Assembly: GCA_963734025.1 (NCBI GenBank)
Contig: CAVTFR010000009.1
Location: 1 to 64,000 of the forward strand
Length of the DNA: 64,000 bases
Direction: 5' to 3'
DNA from: JACVRW01 sp963734025
Lineage (GTDB): Bacteria > Actinomycetota > Thermoleophilia > Solirubrobacterales > Thermoleophilaceae
The notes beneath the pieces are model-generated. The model was not told where the DNA came from. It saw only the letters and a list, made by a program, of their open reading frames with translations, and made no database searches. A program made the position numbers and the translations under genes. This document shows positions 1 to 6,319 of the stretch, one piece after another (within the stretch, counting starts at the first letter, position 1; each line of letters begins with the position of its first letter).

Positions 1-331
1 TCGACCACGGCGATCGCCTCGACGGCCCGGCAGCGGACCTCGAGGCCCCAGCCGACGATCTCGCGTGTGCAGCAATCGATGATCGCGTTCAGGTAGCACC
101 AGCCGTGCTCTGCGACCCAGACCGCGGTCATGTCCCAGTGCCACAGCTGGGCCGCCGCTCGACCCGGAAGAAGCCGGGCCGGCGGCGCCGGGGCTCGCGC
201 CGGCGGCGCTGGAGCAACCCGTGCTGGCGCATCACGCGCAGCTCACCCACTTGCGGTTGACCGCGACGCCGAGCTGCGGGGGTGAGCGCCCAGACCATCC
301 GGTAACCGGCGGTACTGCGCTGCTCTGCCAC
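1..331 (-). pseudogene. IS3-family transposase (OrfB) remnant, frameshifted
   Basis: On the minus strand the first 160 bases encode the start of an rve/DDE integrase core: WHWDMTAVWVAEHGWCY, then DCCTREIVGW, the usual spacing around the first catalytic Asp. Upstream (160-331) the matching HTH_21-type linker appears in pieces in other frames (GYRMVWAL, GVAVNRKWV, HGLLQRRRREPRRR), so at least two or three frameshifts separate the parts. The rest of the catalytic core lies beyond the window edge. No terminal repeats can be checked here. The family call is secure from the motif. That the copy is dead is inferred from the frame breaks. Confidence 0.75.
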
Positions 332-369
332 TCGATCTCCTTCGGTCGAGCGGCCGATGCTCGGGCGCC

Positions 370-416
370 CGCCGGACGGGCGAGGAGCCCCGGAGGGGCG
401 ACGAGTCCGTCCGGCG
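370..416. repeat. Nested inverted repeat (47 nt)
   Basis: An outer stem CGCCGGACGG (370-379) pairs perfectly with CCGTCCGGCG (407-416) and encloses a second hairpin GCCCC-GGA-GGGGC (387-399). It lies between the transposase remnant and the CsbD-like gene. It has no T-tract, so it is not a classical terminator. It could be the end of a mobile element, an RNA structure or a terminator of another kind. Confidence 0.5.
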
Positions 417-483
417 AACCCAAGCCCCTACGGTGTCAACGCGCTACCCGGGTGCGGGCCACGCATCTGCCTTACGCGCACGT

Positions 484-506
484 GTTTGCGGGAAGGCATC
501 GGGTAT
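484..506 (+). promoter_or_regulatory. Candidate sigB-type promoter of the CsbD-like gene
   Basis: GTTT (484-487), a 13-base spacer and GGGTAT (501-506) match the general-stress sigma consensus GTTT-N13-16-GGGTAT. The motif ends about 58 bases before the ATG at 565. CsbD genes belong to the sigB regulon in Bacillus, so motif and gene agree. The call rests on sequence only. Confidence 0.55.
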
Positions 507-564
507 CAGATGCGCCTCCGACCCGAGCGGAAGGAATTCCATCGGAGCCAAGCCGGACAGAGCC

Positions 565-702
565 ATGGGCAGGATCAAGGAGGGCGTCGGTGGTGTGACC
601 GACAACAAGCGGTTGAAGGACAAGGGACGCGCCGACTCCGCAACCGGCACGGCCAAGGCGGCCGGCCGAGCGACGGACCAGGTCAAGAAGGCCCTGGACT
701 GA
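565..702 (+). CDS. Small CsbD-like stress protein
   Basis: A 45-residue hydrophilic, Lys/Asp/Gly-rich protein beginning MGRIKEGVGGVTDNKRLKDK. The pattern of an N-terminal G..TDNK.L.DKGR segment followed by a G.A...GRA..Q..K segment resembles the short CsbD/YjbJ family of general-stress proteins, whose function is unknown. The family is usually 55-70 residues, so this copy is short. A near paralogue sits at 3533-3667 and shares TDNK.L.DKGR. The ATG at 565 is taken because the conserved motif follows it at once. A sigB-like promoter precedes the gene at 484-506. Homology is weak because the protein is so short. Confidence 0.6.
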   Translation: MGRIKEGVGGVTDNKRLKDKGRADSATGTAKAAGRATDQVKKALD

Positions 703-747
703 GCGAGCGAGGCACCGAAGCCGCCGCATGAGGCCTCCGCCGCTCGC

Positions 748-1581
748 TCAAACGGACGGCGCGCCTGTCTCCTGCTGGGGCTCGCTGTGTACCCGCACCA
801 CGGACTCCAGCAGCACGTGGTTCGGCACTCTCACGCGCCCATCGTCTGTGCCCAGGACGGTGGCGTCGGGCTCGATCGCGACGATGCGCCCCCGCCATTC
901 CCCGACCTGGATCGTCTGGCCGACCTCATATGCCTCGCGTACGAACCTTCCGGCGTTGAGCGCCCGGGCAACTTCGCGGCCACCGAGTCCGAAAGCGATG
1001 GCGAATGTGCCGCATACAGCCGCGAGCACGATCGCGACGACCAGAACCAGCACGCCCGCTGAGACGCCGACCTGCGCTGCCGCTGTGAGTGCGAAGATCG
1101 CCAGCGTCGCGACCTGGGCGAGCTGCCCGAGCGGTACCGGGAAGTCCATCTGGTACGTCAGCCGGTCGACGCGTTCACGCACCAACCCGGCGACGACGAC
1201 CCCCGCGAGCAGAATCGCCAGCGCAGCGATCACGTTCGGTAGGAAGAGCAGGGCTTCGTTCAGGGACTGGCTCAGCGGCTCGAGTCCCAGCAACGTCAGC
1301 GCCGCGAACACGACGATCACGCTGAGCGTGATCCGGACGGCGACCGCTGTGACGCCCGCCAATGACTTCTGAAGCCCCGCGCGGCCGAGCGTCTCGTTGA
1401 CGCGCCAGCGATCGGCGAGATCGTCCACACCCGCCGCCCTGAGCGCTCGCCGGACGATCCATCCAGCCAGCTTGGCGAGCAGCAGCCCGATGATGAGCAG
1501 GATGAGGGCTCCGGCCAGTTGCGGAAGGAAATCGCCGAGTGTGTCCCCGGCTCGGTCGATGACGCTCGCCAACCCCGTCAT
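748..1581 (-). CDS. MscS-family mechanosensitive ion channel
   Basis: A 277-residue membrane protein. Hydrophobic segments lie near residues 15-35, 70-90, 100-125, 145-175 and 180-200. They are followed by a short MscS beta-domain-like tail (VGQTIQVGEWRGRIVAIE, then a VPNHVLLES element like the VPN..L motif of MscS). The pre-beta helix ends in FGLGGREVA, a motif repeated in the divergent gene at 2567. Family members release solutes through the inner membrane during osmotic downshock. The ATG at 1581 overlaps the stop of the upstream 77-residue gene by four bases (ATGA), so the genes are probably translationally coupled. An in-frame ATG 99 bases further upstream was rejected because it would lie deep inside that gene. 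Confidence 0.85.
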   Translation of the reverse strand: MTGLASVIDRAGDTLGDFLPQLAGALILLIIGLLLAKLAGWIVRRALRAAGVDDLADRWRVNETLGRAGLQKSLAGVTAVAVRITLSVIVVFAALTLLGLEPLSQSLNEALLFLPNVIAALAILLAGVVVAGLVRERVDRLTYQMDFPVPLGQLAQVATLAIFALTAAAQVGVSAGVLVLVVAIVLAAVCGTFAIAFGLGGREVARALNAGRFVREAYEVGQTIQVGEWRGRIVAIEPDATVLGTDDGRVRVPNHVLLESVVRVHSEPQQETGAPSV

Positions 1582-1811
1582 CGCGACCGTGATCTCTTCG
1601 TGAACACCCGGAGGCCGGCGGCGATTGCGCCGAAGAGGCGGCCGGCCGTCAGGACGTATGGACGGACGGCGCCCTGCCAACGCACGCTGCGCAGGACTGC
1701 CGGTACCAGCGCCGCCTTTGGCGAGGGCGGATCGTCACGCAGGTCGTCGAGGTAGCCGACCAGGCGTGCCTCGGCGGGCGTCGCGGCGTCGCGCTGGGCG
1801 TCCTCGTTCAT
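1578..1811 (-). CDS. Small protein in ECF sigma operon (possible sigma partner)
   Basis: A 77-residue protein between an ECF sigma factor and an MscS channel, joined to both by 4-base ATGA overlaps. The N-terminal half is acidic (YLDDLRDDPPSPKAAL). The C-terminal half holds a moderately hydrophobic stretch (YVLTAGRLFGAIAAGLRVF) and a basic end (TKRSRSR), which fits a weak membrane anchor. Its position is where anti-sigma factors are usually found. No zinc-binding HxxxCxxC motif is present and no family was recognised, so a sigma-regulating role is inferred from position only. Confidence 0.6.
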   Translation of the reverse strand: MNEDAQRDAATPAEARLVGYLDDLRDDPPSPKAALVPAVLRSVRWQGAVRPYVLTAGRLFGAIAAGLRVFTKRSRSR

Positions 1812-2371
1812 GCCGGAAGCTCCCAGTCGTAGGTGTTGCGGCGCAGGATCTCTATGAGTTCCTCGCGCGCGCGGTGGAGGCGCCCCTTGACGCTGCCAAG
1901 CGGGGTCTCGGTGACGGTCGCGATCTCCTCGTAGCTCAGGCCCTCGATGTCCCGGAGGACGAGTACGACTCGATGTGAGGGGCTCAGGAGACGCACCTTG
2001 CCCTCGAGACGCTCACGACGCTCGCGGCCCTCGAGATGCTCGGCAGGCATTCGCTTCTCACCGCCGGGGGGCGCGCCAACGAGCGGCTCGACCGACTCGA
2101 CGGGCTCGGCGCGCCGGCGCGCCTGATCGTTCAGGGCAGCGTTGCGGGTGATCCGCAACAGCCAGACGCGGAACGGGGCATCGCCCCTGAAGGCAGACAG
2201 ACGGTGGAAGGCGCGAAGAAAGGCGTCCTGGCTGACGTCCTCCGCTTCCTCGCGGCCGACAATGCGGGCCGCGACCCTGAAGACGACGTCGCGGTGGCGC
2301 TCCACCAGGCGCTCGAAGGCGGACAAGTCGCCCGCCAGAGCGCGGTCGACCAACTCGCCATCCGCGTCCAT
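1808..2371 (-). CDS. ECF-type RNA polymerase sigma factor (RpoE-like)
   Basis: A 187-residue sigma-70 family protein of ECF size. Region 2 (residues about 20-90) contains RHRDVVFRVAARIVG, EDVSQDAFLRAF and the DNA-melting segment F.VWLLRITRNAALN. Region 4 (about 125-180) has LSPSHRVVLVLRDIEGLSY, then EEIA..TETPLGSVKGRLHRAR, the helix-turn-helix that reads the -35 element. It is first in a three-gene operon with the 77-residue protein and an MscS channel, which suggests an envelope or osmotic stress response. Upstream on its strand is a sigB-like element (2450-2473). Confidence 0.92.
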   Translation of the reverse strand: MDADGELVDRALAGDLSAFERLVERHRDVVFRVAARIVGREEAEDVSQDAFLRAFHRLSAFRGDAPFRVWLLRITRNAALNDQARRRAEPVESVEPLVGAPPGGEKRMPAEHLEGRERRERLEGKVRLLSPSHRVVLVLRDIEGLSYEEIATVTETPLGSVKGRLHRAREELIEILRRNTYDWELPA

Positions 2372-2449
2372 GGCGAACTCTTACCCCCCTGTGCGGTGCG
2401 GGACACCCCATCGCAGAGAACGACCGCACCCCGCGCCGAATTGTTACGC

Positions 2450-2473
2450 CTACCCGGCGCAGGACGGCTGAAC
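2450..2473 (-). promoter_or_regulatory. Candidate sigB-type promoter of the ECF sigma operon
   Basis: Read on the minus strand: GTTC (2473-2470), 14 bases, GGGTAG (2455-2450). This fits the relaxed actinobacterial sigB-class pattern G-N-N-T/C with a 14-16 base spacer and GGGTA. It ends about 78 bases before the sigma ATG. Weaker than the other sites because the -35 half is GTTC. Confidence 0.35.
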
Positions 2474-2566
2474 CGGTACTCCCGAACTGTGTAACCCCAG
2501 CTCACCGGGACCTGTCTCGGTGGGTGAACGCAAAAGGCGGGAGGACCGCCAGGGAGGGAGACAGCG

Positions 2567-3331
2567 ATGATTGCTGCCGTCGAAATATCGGAAAGCATTC
2601 AACAGGGGATCGACGATCTGATCGCCTTTCTGCCGAGGCTGATCGGCTTCCTGCTGATCCTGCTCATCGGCTATCTCGTCGCGAAGGCGCTCGAGAAGGT
2701 GGTGGCGCTGGCGCTCGAGAAGGTCGGGACCGACCGCGCTCTCGCGTCCGGCAGCACCGGTACTTACGTGGAACGGGTCATTCCCGATTGGTCGCCGTCG
2801 CGGGCGATCGGGCGAGTCGTCTTCTGGTTCGTCCTGCTTGGTGCGCTGTCCATTGCGATCACCTCGCTTGGCATCAATGCGCTCAACGACTTCCTGGCCG
2901 ACGTGTTCGGCTATCTGCCGAACGTCGTTGCGGCCATTCTGATCTTCGTTGTCGCCGGCGCCCTGGCGGGCTGGCTCGGACGGTCGGCGTCGAGGCTCCT
3001 CGGGGATACCCCGACGGGCAAGCTCGCAGCGACCGCGCTGCCCGTGCTCGTGATGGCCATAGCGGTCTTCATGATCCTGAACCAGCTGCGCATCGCCACC
3101 GACATCGTGACCATCACGTACGCGGCGCTGCTCGGTGCTGTGGCGCTCGGAATGGCGCTTGCCTTTGGTCTCGGTGGGCGCGAGGTGGCTTCGCGAATGC
3201 TCGACGACGCCTACCGCCGCGGGCAGGAGGAGCGGGCCCGGCGACGCAGCATGGTTGAGTCGAGGGGCGCCGGATCGGCTCCGACCGCCTCGGTGGCCGG
3301 CGACCCCAACCGCCGTCCGGCCGGCGCCTGA
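2567..3331 (+). CDS. Membrane protein with conserved TM-helix repeats (MscS-related)
   Basis: A 254-residue protein with about four to five membrane segments (near residues 20-45, 85-110, 115-135, 155-175, 180-205). Two repeats of the type FLPRLIGFLLILLIGYLVAK and YLPNVVAAILIFVVAGALAG match the conserved TM-helix module of MscS-like and CmpX-like proteins. It ends its membrane part with AFGLGGREVASRM, the same motif as the neighbouring channel at 748-1581, but no beta-domain follows. The tail is Arg-rich and disordered. Whether it forms a pore alone is unclear. A GGAGGGAG ribosome-binding site lies 7-8 bases before the ATG. Confidence 0.8.
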   Translation: MIAAVEISESIQQGIDDLIAFLPRLIGFLLILLIGYLVAKALEKVVALALEKVGTDRALASGSTGTYVERVIPDWSPSRAIGRVVFWFVLLGALSIAITSLGINALNDFLADVFGYLPNVVAAILIFVVAGALAGWLGRSASRLLGDTPTGKLAATALPVLVMAIAVFMILNQLRIATDIVTITYAALLGAVALGMALAFGLGGREVASRMLDDAYRRGQEERARRRSMVESRGAGSAPTASVAGDPNRRPAGA

Positions 3332-3341
3332 GGAGGCCACG

Positions 3342-3473
3342 ATGCTCTGGTTGATCCTCGGGATCGTGCTGCTCGTGATCGCCATCGCGGGGGGAGCGAT
3401 CGTTCATCCCGTGATCTTCGCGCTCGCGATTCTGGCGCTGGCCATGTTCGTAACGCGAGCGCGCTACAGCTGA
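3342..3473 (+). CDS. Small two-helix membrane protein
   Basis: A 43-residue, almost wholly hydrophobic protein starting MLWLILGIVLLVIAIAGGAI with a second hydrophobic run IFALAILALAMFV and a basic end (TRARYS). It starts 10 bases after the TM-repeat protein, behind a clear GAGGAGG site, so it is probably co-translated with it. It resembles small hydrophobic proteins often found beside stress genes (YtxH- or LapA-like size) but no family is claimed. It may be a small subunit of the adjacent membrane protein. Confidence 0.65.
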   Translation: MLWLILGIVLLVIAIAGGAIVHPVIFALAILALAMFVTRARYS

Positions 3474-3532
3474 GACAAGAACGCGAGGGAGAACGAGTGG
3501 CCGGAAGGGCGAAGCGAGGGAGGGGGCGCCTC

Positions 3533-3667
3533 ATGGAGTCATGGGGCGCCTTGACCGACAACAAGAAGCTCACGGACAAGGGCCGCCTGTTACAGGGAAA
3601 GGGCAGCGCGCGCGGGGTCGTTGGCCGCGCAAAGGGTTTAATCCAGAAGGCCAGGGGCAAGGGTTGA
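3533..3667 (+). CDS. Small CsbD-like stress protein, second copy
   Basis: A 44-residue protein with LTDNKKLTDKGR and a basic G.AKGLIQKARGKG tail. It parallels the protein at 565-702 (VTDNKRLKDKGR, then a GRATDQVKK tail). Both are shorter than usual CsbD proteins. ATG at 3533 is preferred because it follows GAGGGAGGGGGCG. A second in-frame ATG does not exist; the ATG at 3541 is in another frame. The two CsbD-like genes bracket the two MscS-type genes, which suggests an osmotic or general-stress cassette. Confidence 0.55.
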   Translation: MESWGALTDNKKLTDKGRLLQGKGSARGVVGRAKGLIQKARGKG

Positions 3668-3741
3668 CAAGAGCTCGAGGCCCCTCCCTGACGGTCGGCG
3701 GCGCCGGCCCTGCGCTCGAGACTGCAAGAAGGCGCTCAGGC

Positions 3742-3766
3742 GTTTCCACTGCCCGTCTGTGGGTAG
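3742..3766 (+). promoter_or_regulatory. Candidate sigB-type promoter of the gas-vesicle operon
   Basis: GTTT (3742-3745), 15 bases, GGGTAG (3761-3766). It ends 36 bases upstream of the ATG at 3803. The same GTTT-N15-GGGTAG arrangement recurs exactly at 6263-6287 inside the operon. Inference from motif match; no transcript start is known. Confidence 0.55.
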
Positions 3767-3802
3767 TTGAATCTCACTAATTCCAAGGAAGGATCTGTTG
3801 GT

Positions 3803-5017
3803 ATGGCCAAAGACGTCAGCGACATCGTGCGCGACACCGTCACCCGAGTAGTGCGTGACGCCTCCGACAACTTCGGCTCCGGAGGCAAGCAGAAGTCGGA
3901 CGGCGCGCTGTCCGGCATGAAGGGCGTGGCCGCTGGGGCCGGGCTCGCGGCGCTTGCGCCACTTGCCGCCAAGGGCGCAGGAAGCGCCGTTCGTCGCCGT
4001 ATGGCCAAGGGCGCTGTGAAGAACGCGGCGAAGAAGCCGGCGGCCGCGATGAAGAAGCCGACTGAGCTCCTCAGCGATACGACTCAGAAGCTCGGGGACA
4101 GCGTCGGCAAGGGAGTCGGCGCGAAGGTCAAGGAAAAGATCGACGAATCCGGTGGTGCCGGCGGCATTGCCAAGGAAGCGGCCGGTGGCCTGCTTCCGGG
4201 CTTTGGCGGCGGCAGCGATGGAGGTGGAGGCGGAATGGAAGGTGTCGGAAAGGGCCGGCGGATGCCGGTCCAGCAAGCTGTCGACGTGGCGGTGCCGATC
4301 GAGACTGCTTATAACCAGTGGACGCAGTACGAGGACTGGACCGAGTTCATGCACCGCATCACGCGGGTCTCGCAGGACGACCCGTGCACGGTCAACTTCC
4401 AGGCGAAGATCTGGACCAGGACACGCGACTTCGAGGCCGAGATCATTACGCAGCGGCCCGACGAGCGGATCAAGTGGCAGGTCGCCCAGGGGATCACCCA
4501 CACGGGCGTCGTGACCTTCCACGAGCTTGCGCCGCGCTTGACCCGCATCGAGATCAACATGGATGTCGAGCCGGGCGGGATGATCGAGAAGGCGGCTCGC
4601 GGCATGCGCCACGTCAAGCGAGCCGTGCGAGCGGACCTGCACCGGTTCAAGGCGTTCATCGAGATGCAGGAGCAGGAAACGGGCGCTTGGCGCGGAGTGA
4701 TCGAGGACGGCGAGGTCGTCGAGGATCACGACCCGAGCTACGACGAGGAGCGCGAGTACAGCGACGTCGAGGACGCGCTGACGGACGAGGAACGCGAGGA
4801 TCGCGAGCAGGAGGACGAGGAGGAGCAGGACGAGGAGCCTCAGGCTTCGGAGGAGGAAGAAGAGCAGGAGGAGCCGAGTCAGGAAGTGCGTTCCGAGCGC
4901 TTCCAGCGCCAGGCGCGCGCCGCGTCATCCGGCAGAAGCCGCAGCCGTGGCTCCAACGGCCGCTCGAAGTCCGGCGGCCGTAGCTCCGGCCAGCGCAAGA
5001 AGACCGCCAAGAGCTGA
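3803..5017 (+). CDS. SRPBCC-domain protein of the gas-vesicle operon
   Basis: A 404-residue protein. An Ala/Gly/Lys-rich N-terminal region (about 1-145) is followed by an SRPBCC/START-like domain (about 150-290: VDVAVPIETAYNQWTQYEDW, then FMHRITRV and a helix HRFKAFIEMQ). Next is a strongly acidic Glu/Asp run (about 300-365) and a basic Ser/Arg/Gly tail. Streptomyces gas-vesicle clusters also carry a SRPBCC-like accessory gene, so this may be its counterpart; that is inference. SRPBCC folds bind hydrophobic ligands, but no ligand is evident. ATG 3803 is chosen over 3767 because AAGGAAGGA sits 9-10 bases before it. A sigB-like promoter lies just upstream. Confidence 0.75.
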   Translation: MAKDVSDIVRDTVTRVVRDASDNFGSGGKQKSDGALSGMKGVAAGAGLAALAPLAAKGAGSAVRRRMAKGAVKNAAKKPAAAMKKPTELLSDTTQKLGDSVGKGVGAKVKEKIDESGGAGGIAKEAAGGLLPGFGGGSDGGGGGMEGVGKGRRMPVQQAVDVAVPIETAYNQWTQYEDWTEFMHRITRVSQDDPCTVNFQAKIWTRTRDFEAEIITQRPDERIKWQVAQGITHTGVVTFHELAPRLTRIEINMDVEPGGMIEKAARGMRHVKRAVRADLHRFKAFIEMQEQETGAWRGVIEDGEVVEDHDPSYDEEREYSDVEDALTDEEREDREQEDEEEQDEEPQASEEEEEQEEPSQEVRSERFQRQARAASSGRSRSRGSNGRSKSGGRSSGQRKKTAKS

Positions 5018-5022
5018 CGCGA

Positions 5023-5712
5023 ATGGCGACACAGCGCAAGGCGGGAGGCTCGGGCGATCGCTCAGGCGGCGGAAGTCGTCGCCCGAGCGACAGCTCGAAC
5101 GGAGATCCTGCGCAGGAACAGGCCGGGACGCAGGCCCCGGAAGGCGGCGAGCCCGACGTCGTGCTCGACGTGCCGCGCCTGGCGGTGGAGGAGATCGCGC
5201 TCGAGGTCGACAACCTCCATGCGCGTATCGCTTTGGAGGCCCGCCTGGCCGATCTCGTTCAGCTGCATGTGGGCGCCGACGTTCGAATCGAGCGGGTGGC
5301 GCTCGAGATCAAGGGGGTCGAGGCGCAGGCGCAGCTGAAGGTTCGCCTCGACCGCGTGCTCGCGATCATCGAGCGGACGCTCGAGACCGTCGACAAGAAT
5401 CCGGAGCTCCTGACCGAGCTCTCGCGCAGCGTCGAGCGCGCCGCGGGTGAGCTCGGCGACGGGGTCGGCGAGGCTGCGGGCCAGCTGGCTAAGGGTGTCT
5501 CCGACGCCGGCGGGCAGGCCGGCGAAGTGGTCGAGGGTACTACCGAAGACACCGCGGAGGAGGCCGGCGATTCGGCCGGCGAGGCAAGTGAGACCGCACA
5601 GAAGGCGACCGGCTCGTCCTCATCGCGCCGTCGCAAGTCGGCTTCCCGGTCGAACGGCGGAAACTCGAGTTCAGGCTCATCGCGACGCAGGGCGGGCAAG
5701 TCCGGATCGTGA
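5023..5712 (+). CDS. Gas-vesicle operon accessory protein, helical core with charged tail
   Basis: A 229-residue protein starting five bases after the SRPBCC gene. A disordered N-terminus precedes a regular helical core (about residues 50-130) rich in alternating Leu/Ile/Val and Arg/Glu, for example ALEARLADLVQLHVGADVRI. A coiled Glu/Ala/Gly region with repeated GE.AG motifs and a Ser/Arg/Lys-rich tail follow. Proteins of this style occur in actinobacterial gas-vesicle loci; their role is unknown. It shares the low-complexity Ser/Arg end with GvpA (7588) and the SRPBCC protein. No catalytic motif was seen. Confidence 0.65.
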   Translation: MATQRKAGGSGDRSGGGSRRPSDSSNGDPAQEQAGTQAPEGGEPDVVLDVPRLAVEEIALEVDNLHARIALEARLADLVQLHVGADVRIERVALEIKGVEAQAQLKVRLDRVLAIIERTLETVDKNPELLTELSRSVERAAGELGDGVGEAAGQLAKGVSDAGGQAGEVVEGTTEDTAEEAGDSAGEASETAQKATGSSSSRRRKSASRSNGGNSSSGSSRRRAGKSGS

Positions 5713-5993
5713 GTGCGGTGGATCCCTCCGTGGAGGTGTCTGCAGGCGCCTCGAGCGAGACGCGATCTCCCGGACCGCCAGACGTCGAGATCACGGCGTC
5801 TGCTTCGGCGCGGGAGATCAAGGCGCTCGATCGTGTAGAGACAAGGCTCGAAGTCACCGGAGGCGATGTCGAGCGGGAGGACACCTCCCGGCGCGAGAAC
5901 ATGCCTGCCAGTCTCGAGCCGGGCACCGTGTACCGCGACGTCCGCGTCCATCGGCGGGTCGGCGGGCGCCTCATCACGCGCGAGGAGTTTTGA
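5709..5993 (+). CDS. Small acidic protein of the gas-vesicle operon
   Basis: A 94-residue protein starting with GTG at 5709 and overlapping the previous stop (GTGA). The first 35 residues are Ser/Pro/Ala-rich and probably disordered. The remainder alternates charged residues and ends PGTVYRDVRVHRRVGGRLIT, which could form a beta hairpin. No family was recognised. Tight coupling to its neighbours is the main reason to accept it. Confidence 0.55.
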   Translation: MSAVDPSVEVSAGASSETRSPGPPDVEITASASAREIKALDRVETRLEVTGGDVEREDTSRRENMPASLEPGTVYRDVRVHRRVGGRLITREEF

Positions 5994-5994
5994 C

Positions 5995-6108
5995 ATGGGT
6001 GTGCTCAGAGGATTGTTCAAGGCAGTCGGCGGACTTTTGGCCGGTGTACTGGGTCTTGTGAAGGGGCTGCTGCAAGGCGTCGGCAACCTGCTGCGGCGGT
6101 TGGTGTGA
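5995..6108 (+). CDS. 37-residue amphipathic peptide
   Basis: Starts one base after the preceding stop. The peptide (MGVLRGLFKAVGGLLAG, then VLGLVKGLLQGVGNLLRRLV) has no acidic residue. Its Leu/Val/Phe recur every three to four positions with Lys/Arg and Gly between, and it reads as two tandem copies of an L(F/V)K-x-V/L-x(3-4)-GLL/NLL helix. It should form a cationic amphipathic membrane-surface helix. The position inside a tightly packed operon argues that it is a real gene. Function unknown; a membrane- or vesicle-surface-binding role is a guess. Confidence 0.55.
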   Translation: MGVLRGLFKAVGGLLAGVLGLVKGLLQGVGNLLRRLV

Positions 6109-6109
6109 G

Positions 6110-6244
6110 ATGGCCGGATTCTTAAAGCGGGTTGGAGCGGATCGACTCGGCGGAAACCAACCATCAGCCGTTCGTGCCTTCGCGGCCGCTGCGGTGGCGG
6201 GAGTCGGAGCGGCGGTCGTCACCTACAAGCTCTTGAGGTCCTGA
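6110..6244 (+). CDS. Small single-helix membrane protein
   Basis: A 44-residue protein whose ATG at 6110 is two bases after the previous stop. The N-terminus is basic (MAGFLKRVGADRLGG) and the C-terminal half is an Ala/Val-rich hydrophobic helix (AFAAAAVAGVGAAVVTY) ending KLLRS. It is short enough to be missed by most gene finders. It belongs to the same packed run of accessory genes ahead of gvpA. No homologue recognised. Confidence 0.55.
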   Translation: MAGFLKRVGADRLGGNQPSAVRAFAAAAVAGVGAAVVTYKLLRS

Positions 6245-6262
6245 GGCCGGTGCCGGCACCGA

Positions 6263-6287
6263 GTTTTGATTACAACCTCTCGGGTAG
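6263..6287 (+). promoter_or_regulatory. Internal candidate sigB-type promoter before the acidic repeat gene
   Basis: GTTT (6263-6266), 15 bases, GGGTAG (6282-6287), the same elements and spacing as at 3742-3766. It lies in the 75-base gap between the small membrane protein and the acidic repeat gene, the largest gap before the repeat protein, so it could drive a second transcript through gvpA and the core vesicle genes. Confidence 0.5.
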
Positions 6288-6319
6288 CGGAATCGTCCGC
6301 GACCTAGGAAGGACTTGCG

